A stretch of 64,000 nt of DNA from Acidimicrobiales bacterium (GTDB lineage: Bacteria > Actinomycetota > Acidimicrobiia > Acidimicrobiales > SZUA-35), in assembly GCA_013003535.1 (NCBI GenBank), contig JABDIY010000058.1:29370-93369 (forward strand), given 5' to 3'. Below the pieces are notes generated by a model. It was not told where the DNA came from. It worked only from the letters and a program-made list of their open reading frames with translations, and searched no databases. The translations under genes were made by a program, and so were the position numbers. Below, piece by piece: positions 23,439 to 31,827 of this stretch (positions are counted from its first letter, which is position 1; every line of letters begins with the position of its first letter).

Positions 23439-24611
23439 TCAGCGCCCCTTGCGCCGGCGACCCGACTTCTGTCGATTGCTTCCTTTTTTCGAGCTGCTGC
23501 GCTGGCCGTGGCGCTGCACGCCCCGTTCTGAACGCTCCTCGGCGTTGACTCTCGCCCGAGATTCGGAGCGCCGCTCGAACTCCAGCAACTGCTCGTCCTG
23601 GACATCTAGTTCTGCGGTGAGTTTGAGGTAGTGCTCCACCCGTCGGCGAGAGATCTGGCGATCGCTGACTAGGCGGCGGACAGCGCAGTCGGGCTCGCGA
23701 TGATGTGTGCAGTCGGTGAACTTGCACATCTGAGCAGCGTGGGTGATCAGCGGGAACGCTTTGGCCAGTCCGGTCCGGGCATTCCACAGCGCAATCTCCC
23801 GGATCCCAGGTGTGTCAACCACGATGCCACCGCCCGGCAGCGGGATCAGATCTCGGGTCACGGTAGTGTGCCGGCCCCGCCGGTCCACGGCCCGAACCTG
23901 GCCGGTGCGTTGGACCTCACCTCCGGAGAGGGTGTTGACGAGCGTGGATTTTCCGATCCCGGAGAGACCGATGAGAGCGACGGTTCGGTTGCCACGAATC
24001 CGCTTTTCCACCTCTTCTATGTTGCGACCGCTATGCGTAGAGATCGCAAGGCATTTCACGCCTGGGGCAATCACCTGGATCGCACGTACCGCACCATCGG
24101 GGTCCGCAACCTGATCTGCTTTGGTAAGCAACACCACCGGTTCGGCCCCGCTGTCCCAGGCGATCACAAGAAGTCGTTCCAGACGGGGAAAGTTGACCGG
24201 GCGGTCCATGCCCTGCATGACGAATACGTCGTCAATGTTGGCCGCCAGGACCTGCGGTTCGGGTACACGGCCAGGCGCTCGGCGCACAAGTGCAGTCTTG
24301 CGGTCGGCAATCGCGGAAATGATGTATTCGCCGTCGTTCTCCTCGTCGGACCGAATAGCTACAAAATCACCGGTGGCCGGAGCAAGTCCCGTTCGAGACC
24401 GGATAGAGCCTGAGGTCGCCGTAACGGCTTTCTGGTCGCCAACGAAGACGACACATGTTCCACGATGAGTGCGAGCTACTCGGCCCCGAAGTTCGGCCCC
24501 GTTTCGATCGGCCCATTTGTCTAGGCGCGTTGTCCATCCGAGTGAGGTCAGATCGGGTGCGAGGTCGTAGATATTGCCGGTCACGATTCCACGCCGATCA
24601 TCGCTGAGCAC
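23439..24611 (-). CDS. rsgA: Ribosome small-subunit-dependent GTPase RsgA
   Basis: A circularly permuted GTPase that checks late maturation of the 30S subunit. An OB-fold occupies about residues 35-110. The permuted GTPase motifs come next: LTKAD (G4), then GLSGIGKSTLVN (G1), and DTPGIRE (G3). The C-terminal zinc motif CKFTDCTHHREPDC has the family pattern Cx4CxHx5C. A basic Arg/Lys-rich tail follows (last 40 residues). The GTG at 24611 overlaps the end of the peptidase gene by 14 bases; a GTG at 24584 gives a more typical N-terminus and is equally likely. The gene order peptidase, rsgA, LysM lipoprotein suggests co-transcription. Confidence 0.93.
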   Translation of the reverse strand: MLSDDRRGIVTGNIYDLAPDLTSLGWTTRLDKWADRNGAELRGRVARTHRGTCVVFVGDQKAVTATSGSIRSRTGLAPATGDFVAIRSDEENDGEYIISAIADRKTALVRRAPGRVPEPQVLAANIDDVFVMQGMDRPVNFPRLERLLVIAWDSGAEPVVLLTKADQVADPDGAVRAIQVIAPGVKCLAISTHSGRNIEEVEKRIRGNRTVALIGLSGIGKSTLVNTLSGGEVQRTGQVRAVDRRGRHTTVTRDLIPLPGGGIVVDTPGIREIALWNARTGLAKAFPLITHAAQMCKFTDCTHHREPDCAVRRLVSDRQISRRRVEHYLKLTAELDVQDEQLLEFERRSESRARVNAEERSERGVQRHGQRSSSKKGSNRQKSGRRRKGR

Positions 24612-26739
24612 CGGTCAGGTGTTGGTGGAGGAAGTCGCATTGAAGGGTGAGAAGGTTCTGCGACACCACCGCTTGCGGTGTCATGTGGGTCACGCCGCTG
24701 AGCGGCAGGACCTGATGGCTTCGACCGCTCGCCAGCAGGGCACTGGAGAGCTGCAAGGTGTGGGCCACAACCACATTGTCATCCGCTAGCCCGTGGATCA
24801 AGAGCAGCGGTCGACTCAGTTCCGCAGCCTCGTTGATGAGGTTGGTACGGGCATAGTGGTCGGGCTGATCATCGGGATGACCCAGATAGCGCTCGGTGTA
24901 ATGGGTGTCGTAAAGTGCCCAATCAGTGACCGGTGCACCGGCCACTGCCGCGTGAATTCGGTCGGGAGCTCGAAGAACGGCAAGTGCTGCCAGATAGCCG
25001 CCAAAGGACCAACCTCGAATCCCCACGCGTGAAAGATCCATGAATGGATACAACGCCGCTGCCGCATCGAGAGCGGCTATTTGGTCTTCCAGAACGGGAG
25101 CGGCAACATCCCCCCAAACCTCTCGCTCGAACGCCGGCCCCCTCCCGGGAGTTCCGCGGCCATCGGTGACGAGCACGACGTACCCCTGCTCGGCGAACCA
25201 TCGGGACACGAGATGGGGGTTGTGAGTCTTGAGAACCCGTTGGGCGTGCGGGCCGCCATAGGGATCAAGGAGCACCGGGAGTGGCGTGACACCGTCGTGA
25301 TCGGACGGAAAGAAGATCGCGCTGGCAAGTTCTCGCTCACCAAGGCGGAGGAAGGTGGGATCGGCCCGCAGCCACGGATCCTCGCAGTAGTTGCGAATCT
25401 GCAGTGTGGGTGTTTCTGGTGGCAGGTGAGGTGAGGACGTATGGAAGGAGGTGATCGGGGAGTTCGGCGTTGCCGATGCCACCACGGTTGTGCCGTGCGA
25501 TCGGACAGCGCTGTGAACCCCAGGTTCGGAGCTCCATTGCTTGGGGGCCCACCCGTCGGCGGGCACCAGGAAAACATGGACCTCTGTGGAGTCGGTGGAC
25601 GCCGTAATCAATGCTCCGTCGGAGTCGACGTCCACGATCGAGCGGACATTGAGTGATGGGTCAGTAATTGCCCTCCCGTCAATGCACAAGGCTCGACGGT
25701 CGGGCAGATCCTCGATCGTGTATAAGGAGTTGTTGAAGATCTTGGGGGCGCCCGGGTGGAGGTCTGTCCAGTGTGCGTCGGTAATCCGACGTAGCTCAGT
25801 AATCGTTAAGGTCTTCATCGATACAGTGACGATTGAAGTCAGTCGTTGGTCGCGCGATTGTCGAACCAGCAGTGGGTTTTCGTCGGTCCAGACAACATCG
25901 GCCAGGTATTCCAATTGTCCATCGATGTCGTAGGCCCAATCAATCAGCTGGGCCGGTTCGCCACTAATTGGAAGCAGATGGAGCGCCACGGACGCGTTTT
26001 GGGAACCGGCCGCCGGATATCGGATAGCGGTGGGCTTTGCAGCTGGCGAGGCCGGGTCGGCTATGTGCCACTCCAATACAGAACTCACATCGACCCGGGT
26101 GGCCACCAGCGCGTCACCTTGCGGCGACCACCAAAACCCCCGAGTGCGATTCATCTCCTCGGCCGCTACGAACTCGGCTTGGCCCCATGAAACGGTGTGC
26201 GTGGTTTCCTCAGGAGAGAGTTGTTTGTCTAGGTCGTCGGTGGCGTCAGCCCCCAGGTTTGTAACCCGCAGAGTGGATCCGACGGTGTACGCGATGTGAG
26301 CGCCGGAGGGCGAGAGTCGGGCATCGAAGGCGGGGGTTGCAGTTGCGACTTTGCGTGTGCGACCAGATCGGAGGTCTGCGATGTAGACATCGCCGGCCAG
26401 AATGAACGACGCCCAAGGTTGAGACTGCGCAACCGAAAACTGAGCGATCCCCCCGGCAGATTCTCGGGCTCGTTCTCTACGGACCCGCTCCTCGGGGGTT
26501 GGCAAATCCCCATCGGCAGAGAGGCTTAGGGGATCGGCGATCAAGCGCTCGGCGCCGCTGCTCAGGTCGAGTACCCAGAGTGACAATGTAGGGGTGATTC
26601 CGTCGACAGAGCGCAGAAATGCTACCAGTCGACCGTCGTCGACCACGGTGATGGACCTGGGTGTCCCCAACGTGAACCGCTGAGTCCTGGCATACGCCAG
26701 CGGGAACCCGCGCACAAGAGTCGTCTCTCTACCCATCAC
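24598..26739 (-). CDS. S9-family prolyl oligopeptidase / DPP-IV-like peptidase
   Basis: A 713-residue serine peptidase with an N-terminal beta-propeller (about residues 40-440, DPP-IV-type repeats such as ARLSPSGAHIAYTVG) and a C-terminal alpha/beta hydrolase. The catalytic Ser is in RGWSFGGYLA, the Asp in GLADDNVV and the His in SGVTHMTP, so the triad looks intact. The conserved glutamates that bind a free N-terminus in DPP-IV are suggested by VAAEEMNRTRGFWWSP. No signal peptide is visible, so a cytoplasmic aminopeptidase role is likely. It is upstream of, and overlaps, rsgA. Confidence 0.9.
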   Translation of the reverse strand: MMGRETTLVRGFPLAYARTQRFTLGTPRSITVVDDGRLVAFLRSVDGITPTLSLWVLDLSSGAERLIADPLSLSADGDLPTPEERVRRERARESAGGIAQFSVAQSQPWASFILAGDVYIADLRSGRTRKVATATPAFDARLSPSGAHIAYTVGSTLRVTNLGADATDDLDKQLSPEETTHTVSWGQAEFVAAEEMNRTRGFWWSPQGDALVATRVDVSSVLEWHIADPASPAAKPTAIRYPAAGSQNASVALHLLPISGEPAQLIDWAYDIDGQLEYLADVVWTDENPLLVRQSRDQRLTSIVTVSMKTLTITELRRITDAHWTDLHPGAPKIFNNSLYTIEDLPDRRALCIDGRAITDPSLNVRSIVDVDSDGALITASTDSTEVHVFLVPADGWAPKQWSSEPGVHSAVRSHGTTVVASATPNSPITSFHTSSPHLPPETPTLQIRNYCEDPWLRADPTFLRLGERELASAIFFPSDHDGVTPLPVLLDPYGGPHAQRVLKTHNPHLVSRWFAEQGYVVLVTDGRGTPGRGPAFEREVWGDVAAPVLEDQIAALDAAAALYPFMDLSRVGIRGWSFGGYLAALAVLRAPDRIHAAVAGAPVTDWALYDTHYTERYLGHPDDQPDHYARTNLINEAAELSRPLLLIHGLADDNVVVAHTLQLSSALLASGRSHQVLPLSGVTHMTPQAVVSQNLLTLQCDFLHQHLTGAQR

Positions 26740-26800
26740 GGGCTGAACCTAGCGAAATATCAGGCTAAGTGCGCCCTGATCGGCTTTCGTGGTGAGCAGC

Positions 26801-28219
26801 TCACCGTATGCGCGCACGCACGCCGAGATCCCCAAACCCGGCCCGCAGACAATTCTTGAAGAGTTTGGTTTCGGCCACCGCGGATGGATCGATATGCATT
26901 CCCACAAAGCACATGTCGTTGTAGGAGAGCAGGGTCACGTTCAGCGCGGTTCCCGATACCGGACCTACCGGGATCCACCGTTGGATCAGCTGGCCGCCGA
27001 AGAACACCGGCAGCGGGGGTCCCGGCACGTTGCTGGTGGCGAGATCCACTCGTCGGGCTTGGTCGAGGGTGAGGCTAGCCGTCAGGTTGCTCGGCAATGC
27101 CGCAGCCAAACCACTCACTGATCCCAGGAGATCCCGATGTGAGCGCAACGCATCTCTTCGTAGCTGGATCTCGGAATTGATGTAGGCCACCCGCTCCTCG
27201 GTTCCCACGCCGTGCCCGGGCAAAGGAATGCTGGCGGGGGTGAAGGCATTGACAGTGGGGTCGTCGCCATCTCTGCGGGTGCTGACCACCACCGTGGAGG
27301 AGATCTCGGGTAGCTGTACTGCGAACTCGTCGTGATATCGGAGAACACCCTCAGCCGACGCAGCCACGAAGATGTCGTTCAGCCGCACCCCGCGGGTTCT
27401 CGCCGCCGTCTTGAGTTGATCGAGCGGAATTTCCAACCACTCCAATCGGCGGTTCCGAGATCGCTCGGCCCAGAGCGGTGAACCGGAATGACCGCCGAGA
27501 CCGGGGAATTGGTTGGCGACCGCCCGAGCGGCGTTGACGGCGTCGTTACCGGCGGCTGTGATTCGGTGGCGGTCGGCGAGGAGTGACGCCACACTTCCGA
27601 CGCGGCCCAATATGTTCCGGCCGCCGGGCTCGTGATGATCATCGGAATCGCCGGAATCATTTGATTTGGTGGTGACGGCAGCAACTTTCTCCTCTGCGAT
27701 CAATTCGGCGATGACCTGGTTGATATCGCGCGGTTTGGGCTTAGGGCCCACTTCGCCAAAGTCGTAGATCTCTCCAGCCATTTCGAGGGCCCCAAGGCCG
27801 TCGGCAATCGAATGATGCAGCTTGGAGATCAATGCCCCTTTTCCGCCGGGGAGACCGGAGAGGATCAGGCACTCCCAGAGCGGGCGGCTGCGGTCGAACG
27901 GATCATTGATCCACTGCACCGCCGTGTCGGCCAGATCCTGATAGGACGCCCTGGCGGGAAGCCGGAGGTAGCGGACGTGATGTCCGAGGTCGAATGTGGT
28001 GTCGAGGATCCAGTGGGCCGAGCCCAGTCCAAGAGAGGAGCCTTCTACCCTCAGGCGAAGCCGTGGAACTGCCGCCACGGCCTTGCTCCATGCGGCGTGA
28101 ACCCACTCTGGATCCGGCGGCCGTTCGAGGATCATGAGGGAGCCCATCGTTGACGCGAGGTTGGGATTTGACTCCAACGCCCACATCATCGCCTCCATGT
28201 CTGTGAGTTGCTGCTGCAC
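26801..28219 (-). CDS. WS/DGAT-family O-acyltransferase
   Basis: A 472-residue wax ester synthase/diacylglycerol acyltransferase-type enzyme, which in actinobacteria makes storage triacylglycerol or wax esters. The active-site motif HHSIADG lies near residue 137 (HHxxxDG, complete). The N-terminal MQQQLTDMEAMMWALE is typical. Conserved later segments are VRLNDIFVAASAEGVLRYH and the C-terminal NVPGPPLPVFFGGQLIQRWIPVGP, with NVTLLSYND. It starts divergently from the ferredoxin gene, about 100 bases away. The acyl acceptor (diacylglycerol versus long-chain alcohol) cannot be told from the sequence. Confidence 0.92.
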   Translation of the reverse strand: MQQQLTDMEAMMWALESNPNLASTMGSLMILERPPDPEWVHAAWSKAVAAVPRLRLRVEGSSLGLGSAHWILDTTFDLGHHVRYLRLPARASYQDLADTAVQWINDPFDRSRPLWECLILSGLPGGKGALISKLHHSIADGLGALEMAGEIYDFGEVGPKPKPRDINQVIAELIAEEKVAAVTTKSNDSGDSDDHHEPGGRNILGRVGSVASLLADRHRITAAGNDAVNAARAVANQFPGLGGHSGSPLWAERSRNRRLEWLEIPLDQLKTAARTRGVRLNDIFVAASAEGVLRYHDEFAVQLPEISSTVVVSTRRDGDDPTVNAFTPASIPLPGHGVGTEERVAYINSEIQLRRDALRSHRDLLGSVSGLAAALPSNLTASLTLDQARRVDLATSNVPGPPLPVFFGGQLIQRWIPVGPVSGTALNVTLLSYNDMCFVGMHIDPSAVAETKLFKNCLRAGFGDLGVRARIR

Positions 28220-28318
28220 GTCATCAGTATGGCGGACTCAGTGAGCGGCCGGTTCTGCGGCTAGACTGGAAACCTGTTCCGGGCACAAGGCCTGGCAGCG
28301 AGATTGAGGTGACTTTTC

Positions 28319-28585
28319 ATGGTCAAAGTATGGATTGATCAGGATCTTTGCACGGGCGATGGCCTGTGTGCAGAGATCGCCCCCGATGTCTTTTTCGGTA
28401 TGGACGACGGTCTGTATTACGTGAAGGAATCCGCCAGCAACTTCGGTGAAGAGAAACTCTTCGACGGAACGTCCAACCCGGCCGGTGTTGAAGGAATGGC
28501 CCGTGTGCCCGAAGGTGGCCTGGAGGGTGTGATTGAATCCGCCGAAGAATGTCCAGGCGAGTGCATCTTCATCGAGGTCGACTAG
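28319..28585 (+). CDS. 3Fe-4S-type single-cluster ferredoxin
   Basis: An acidic 88-residue ferredoxin. The first cysteine pair is in DLCTGDGLCAEIAP (Cx5C), and the last pair lies in EECPGECIFIE. This resembles the actinobacterial [3Fe-4S] ferredoxins that feed electrons to cytochromes P450, but the insertion between the pairs (residues about 30-70) is longer than in the smallest members. No P450 or reductase gene is adjacent. A good ribosome-binding site (gaggtga) lies about 7 bases before the ATG. The gene is followed by a strong intrinsic terminator. Confidence 0.85.
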   Translation: MVKVWIDQDLCTGDGLCAEIAPDVFFGMDDGLYYVKESASNFGEEKLFDGTSNPAGVEGMARVPEGGLEGVIESAEECPGECIFIEVD

Positions 28586-28639
28586 GTTCCTCACCCCTGG
28601 TCCGTGAGAAGGGCCAACGTCTGAACGACTGTATTGTTT

Positions 28640-28680
28640 CCAGAGCGCCGGGCTGATCGCCGTGGCGCTCTGGCCGTTTT
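28640..28680 (+). terminator. Intrinsic terminator after ferredoxin gene
   Basis: A perfect 10-bp stem (ccagagcgcc at 28640-28649 pairing with ggcgctctgg at 28664-28673) with a 14-nt loop, followed by ccgtttt. It lies 55 bases past the ferredoxin stop. Confidence 0.85.
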
Positions 28681-28721
28681 CAACTCACTCACACTGAGCC
28701 CACATAGGCCGAAAGGTCTAT

Positions 28722-29630
28722 ATGTTCTGGGACTGGTTCCTTGCCGCCAAGTTTGTTGGTGCGGTTGCTCTCGCCGTGGGCTTGGGGTGGGTGTGGACCA
28801 ATTCCGAACTCGTCACCTCTGCCTACACTGACGAACGAGCGGTTCAGGCCCTCACACTCCAACCCCTCAGCTTCTCCGTAGCAACCATTCCGCCCTCGGA
28901 TGACGCGGCCTTCGAACTCGCGCCGGCACCGGACACGGGCAACATTCCGCTTACTCGGCTCGCGGTCTCGGACCCAGTTGTCACCAAGCCAGTGGTCCGG
29001 GGCGGTGATGCTCGACTGTCGGGTCACGTCCGAGGGCTGGGGCCGGATGACGTCGGTCAGGTACGCCTCACGCGAATCACCGATGGCGGCAGCAGCGACT
29101 GGACCGTCGGGGTGAACGCCGATGGCAGCTGGACCGCCCCGGGAATTCACGGCGGTCGGTACCGGATCCGGGCGCTCGTTCCGAATCTTCGAGCGTCCAA
29201 TGGCTCCACCGTGCTATTCCTCGGTGAGGGTCAACGTCGCGAGTTGAACCTGGCTGTCACCACGCCGCCGGAAGGTCTGGTCTTCGAGCTGGTGGCCGCC
29301 GACGAGCTACCGCTTGGGAGTGATTCAGTCGTAGCCGTGACGGTCGGACGTCAGACCGTGGATGGCGAGGGTCGGAGCGTGCTTGCCGCCGTTCCTGGAG
29401 TCCCGGTCCAGGCGACCTTCTCCTCGCTTCTTTCAACATTGTCCGCAAATGTTGTCTCCACCGATCCAGGCGGTGCGGCACGATTCCTGGTTCGGTGCGG
29501 TGCTCCGGGTCGGGCATCGGTCACGTTTGTCGCCGGCGATCAAACGGCGCTTCTGACTTTGCCGCCCTGCGTCGCACCAGTCATCCAGATACCCCCCGCC
29601 GTTGGCGACGCGGAGTCTACCGATGGATGA
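28722..29630 (+). CDS. Membrane-anchored beta-sandwich protein, unknown function
   Basis: A 302-residue protein that I do not recognise by family. It has one N-terminal membrane segment (about residues 5-25, FLAAKFVGAVALAVGLGWVW) and a remainder that should lie outside the cell. Residues about 95-165 (ARLSGHVRGL ... TAPGIHGGRYRIRALVP) look like a carboxypeptidase-regulatory/SD-repeat-like beta-sandwich. Residues about 175-285 resemble a bacterial Ig-like fold (VPVQATFSSLLSTLSANVVSTDPGGAARF). Its last 8 bases overlap the penicillin-binding protein gene, so the two are translationally linked and a role in wall synthesis or its coordination is inferred. Confidence 0.7.
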   Translation: MFWDWFLAAKFVGAVALAVGLGWVWTNSELVTSAYTDERAVQALTLQPLSFSVATIPPSDDAAFELAPAPDTGNIPLTRLAVSDPVVTKPVVRGGDARLSGHVRGLGPDDVGQVRLTRITDGGSSDWTVGVNADGSWTAPGIHGGRYRIRALVPNLRASNGSTVLFLGEGQRRELNLAVTTPPEGLVFELVAADELPLGSDSVVAVTVGRQTVDGEGRSVLAAVPGVPVQATFSSLLSTLSANVVSTDPGGAARFLVRCGAPGRASVTFVAGDQTALLTLPPCVAPVIQIPPAVGDAESTDG

Positions 29631-31827
29631 CTCCAACGAGATCGAGCGTCGGGGTACCGGGGCGGTTCTCGGAGTGGTCAACGTCGGGATCGCCCTAGCA
29701 CTGGCGTTACTGCTCGTGCCTCCGGTCATGGCTGTGGTTGCCGTGTTCACTCTCCTGAAGGCACCGCTTCCCGGCGAGTTGCCGGAGGAACGCCCGGACC
29801 TGGTGGCCAAGCCGTCAGTCATCGTGGATTCCAAGGGCACTGAGATCGGCCTACTCCGGGGCTTCGAGCAGACGGTGGACGTGAAGCAGTCTGACATTCC
29901 CAAGGTGCTCAAGAATGCGGTGGTAGCGATCGAGGACCGACGCTTCTGGGAACACGACGGGGTTGATCTGGAGGGTGTGGCTCGAGCTGCCCGAGTGAAC
30001 CTGGAGGCCGGTGGCATCGCCCAGGGCGGATCCACGATCACCCAGCAATACGTGAAGAATGCGTACCTCACTCGCGATCAGACGTTTGAACGCAAGGCTC
30101 GAGAAGCCCTCCTGGCGGCGGAATTGGAACAGGTGATGAGTAAGGAGACCATCTTGTTCCGCTACCTGGAAACCTCATACTTCGGCGCCGGGGCCTACGG
30201 AATCGGTGCTGCCGCCGAGGTGTATTTCGCCAAGCCGGTCAATGATCTCGACATCTCCGAAGCCGCAACGCTGGCAGGGATCATTCAGGCGCCGTCTCGT
30301 CTGAGTCCTCGTTCCGACGTGGAGGCGGCCGACGAACGTCGTCGGGTGGTGCTTCAGGCCATGTTGGACCAAGGCTATTTGGATGTGGAAACTTACGAGG
30401 TCGAGGCGGCGCGCACGCTCTGGCTGGTCGAGCGCGGCGATCCGCCATCGGGTCCGGTGACCGTGATCGCGCCCTTGGACGCCAAGGGAGCTACGGACCA
30501 TCCCTTCTTCGTCGGCTGGGTGGAAGCCGATCTGCTGGAACGATTTGGCGACGAGATCGTCTACCGCGGCGGACTTACGGTGGAGACCACCATCGATCCC
30601 TCCCTTCAGCAGGTAGCTGAAGACGTCATCGCCAACCGGCTCGGGTCCTCCGAGTTCCCGGTGGAGATGGCCTCGGTCACGATCGACCATGCCACGGGTC
30701 ATGTGTTGGCCATGGTGGGGGGCCGCGATTACGACTCGAGCCAGGTCAACCTGGCTATTGGTGGCAGTACCGGATTCCAACCGGGGTCGTCGTTCAAACC
30801 GATCGTGTTGGCGGAAGCCTTCAGTCGAGGCTTGGGCCCCGACACCGTTTACCGAGCGCCGGGGTCTTACGTTGTTCCCGGGTGCGTTGGCAATCAATGC
30901 ACCATCGAAAACTACGACTACAAAGACCGCGGCCGGATCGATCTGCGGGAAGCCACCTGGAAGTCGGTGAACACGGTCTTTGCTCAACTCGTGCTGGATG
31001 TGTCGGTGGCTGACACGGCTACGTTGGCATCCGAGCTGGGGCTGGACCGGTTGGATCCCACAAGGGAGTACGGAGCCAGTTTGGCGCTGGGTGCCGCCGA
31101 GAGCTCTCCACTGGAGATGGCTTCGGCCTATGGAACCTTCGCCAACGGAGGCATTCGCGTTGCCCCTACCGGGATCCTTCGAGTGACTGATGATGAGGGC
31201 AACGTCCTTCTGGACCATTCCGCTCCTGCTGGTGAAAAGGTCCTGGATCGGGCGGTGGCCGAGAACCTGACCGATGTTCTCCAGGGTGTGGTAACAGAAG
31301 GGACGGGCAAGCGAGCTGCGGTGGAGGACCACTTCATCGCTGGGAAGACCGGAACGGCTCAGGCGTATCGGGCCGCCTGGTTCGTTGGCTATGACCCCAA
31401 CCTCACCACCGCCATTTGGATGGGGCATGCGGACAAGTTGGCCAGCCTGTACAACGTCAACGGCGTTGGCAAGGTAACGGGCGGTAGCCACCCCGCCATT
31501 GCCTTCTCCGAGATCATGACCGCGGCTCTGGCCGACTATGAGCCCAGAGAGTTTCCCGAGCCAACCGAACTCCCCGCCCGGGTGGCGACCCCAGCTGAAG
31601 TAGTGGCATCCAGAACCGAGACCGTGGCGAATCCAAGGTCTCATGTGGCCACGGTGGCTGCCGACTGTGGGGGGCCTTGTTATGCCACGGCAATCCCTCG
31701 GCCGGCGCTCTATGCACCGCCGGTGACCGCACCGCCGCCCACTGCCCCGCCCCCCACCGCCTCGCTGCCCGGACAAGACCAAAACACTTCGCCAACTTCT
31801 GCCATCCAGGAAGAAAGTCAACCATGA
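29623..31827 (+). CDS. Class A penicillin-binding protein (bifunctional transglycosylase/transpeptidase)
   Basis: A 734-residue peptidoglycan synthase. There is one transmembrane helix near residues 16-43. The GT51 transglycosylase has EDRRFWEHDGVD (residue 104 on, with the catalytic Glu), GGSTITQQYVKN and the RKAREALLAAELE segment. The transpeptidase has SSFKP (active Ser), SVNTVF (SxN) and KTGTAQAY (KTG). The last 60 residues are Pro/Ala-rich with a Cys pair (CGGPCYATA). I start at the ATG at 29623; an upstream codon at 29602 would extend into the previous gene. It overlaps the next gene by ATGA. This is an envelope operon encoding a wall polymerase with two accessory exported proteins. Confidence 0.93.
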   Translation: MDDSNEIERRGTGAVLGVVNVGIALALALLLVPPVMAVVAVFTLLKAPLPGELPEERPDLVAKPSVIVDSKGTEIGLLRGFEQTVDVKQSDIPKVLKNAVVAIEDRRFWEHDGVDLEGVARAARVNLEAGGIAQGGSTITQQYVKNAYLTRDQTFERKAREALLAAELEQVMSKETILFRYLETSYFGAGAYGIGAAAEVYFAKPVNDLDISEAATLAGIIQAPSRLSPRSDVEAADERRRVVLQAMLDQGYLDVETYEVEAARTLWLVERGDPPSGPVTVIAPLDAKGATDHPFFVGWVEADLLERFGDEIVYRGGLTVETTIDPSLQQVAEDVIANRLGSSEFPVEMASVTIDHATGHVLAMVGGRDYDSSQVNLAIGGSTGFQPGSSFKPIVLAEAFSRGLGPDTVYRAPGSYVVPGCVGNQCTIENYDYKDRGRIDLREATWKSVNTVFAQLVLDVSVADTATLASELGLDRLDPTREYGASLALGAAESSPLEMASAYGTFANGGIRVAPTGILRVTDDEGNVLLDHSAPAGEKVLDRAVAENLTDVLQGVVTEGTGKRAAVEDHFIAGKTGTAQAYRAAWFVGYDPNLTTAIWMGHADKLASLYNVNGVGKVTGGSHPAIAFSEIMTAALADYEPREFPEPTELPARVATPAEVVASRTETVANPRSHVATVAADCGGPCYATAIPRPALYAPPVTAPPPTAPPPTASLPGQDQNTSPTSAIQEESQP

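Noticed and set aside
30175..31821. A 548-residue minus-strand frame opposite the penicillin-binding protein
   Set aside because: It is a shadow of the PBP gene, whose GT51 and transpeptidase motifs are intact. The antisense product has no recognisable motif.
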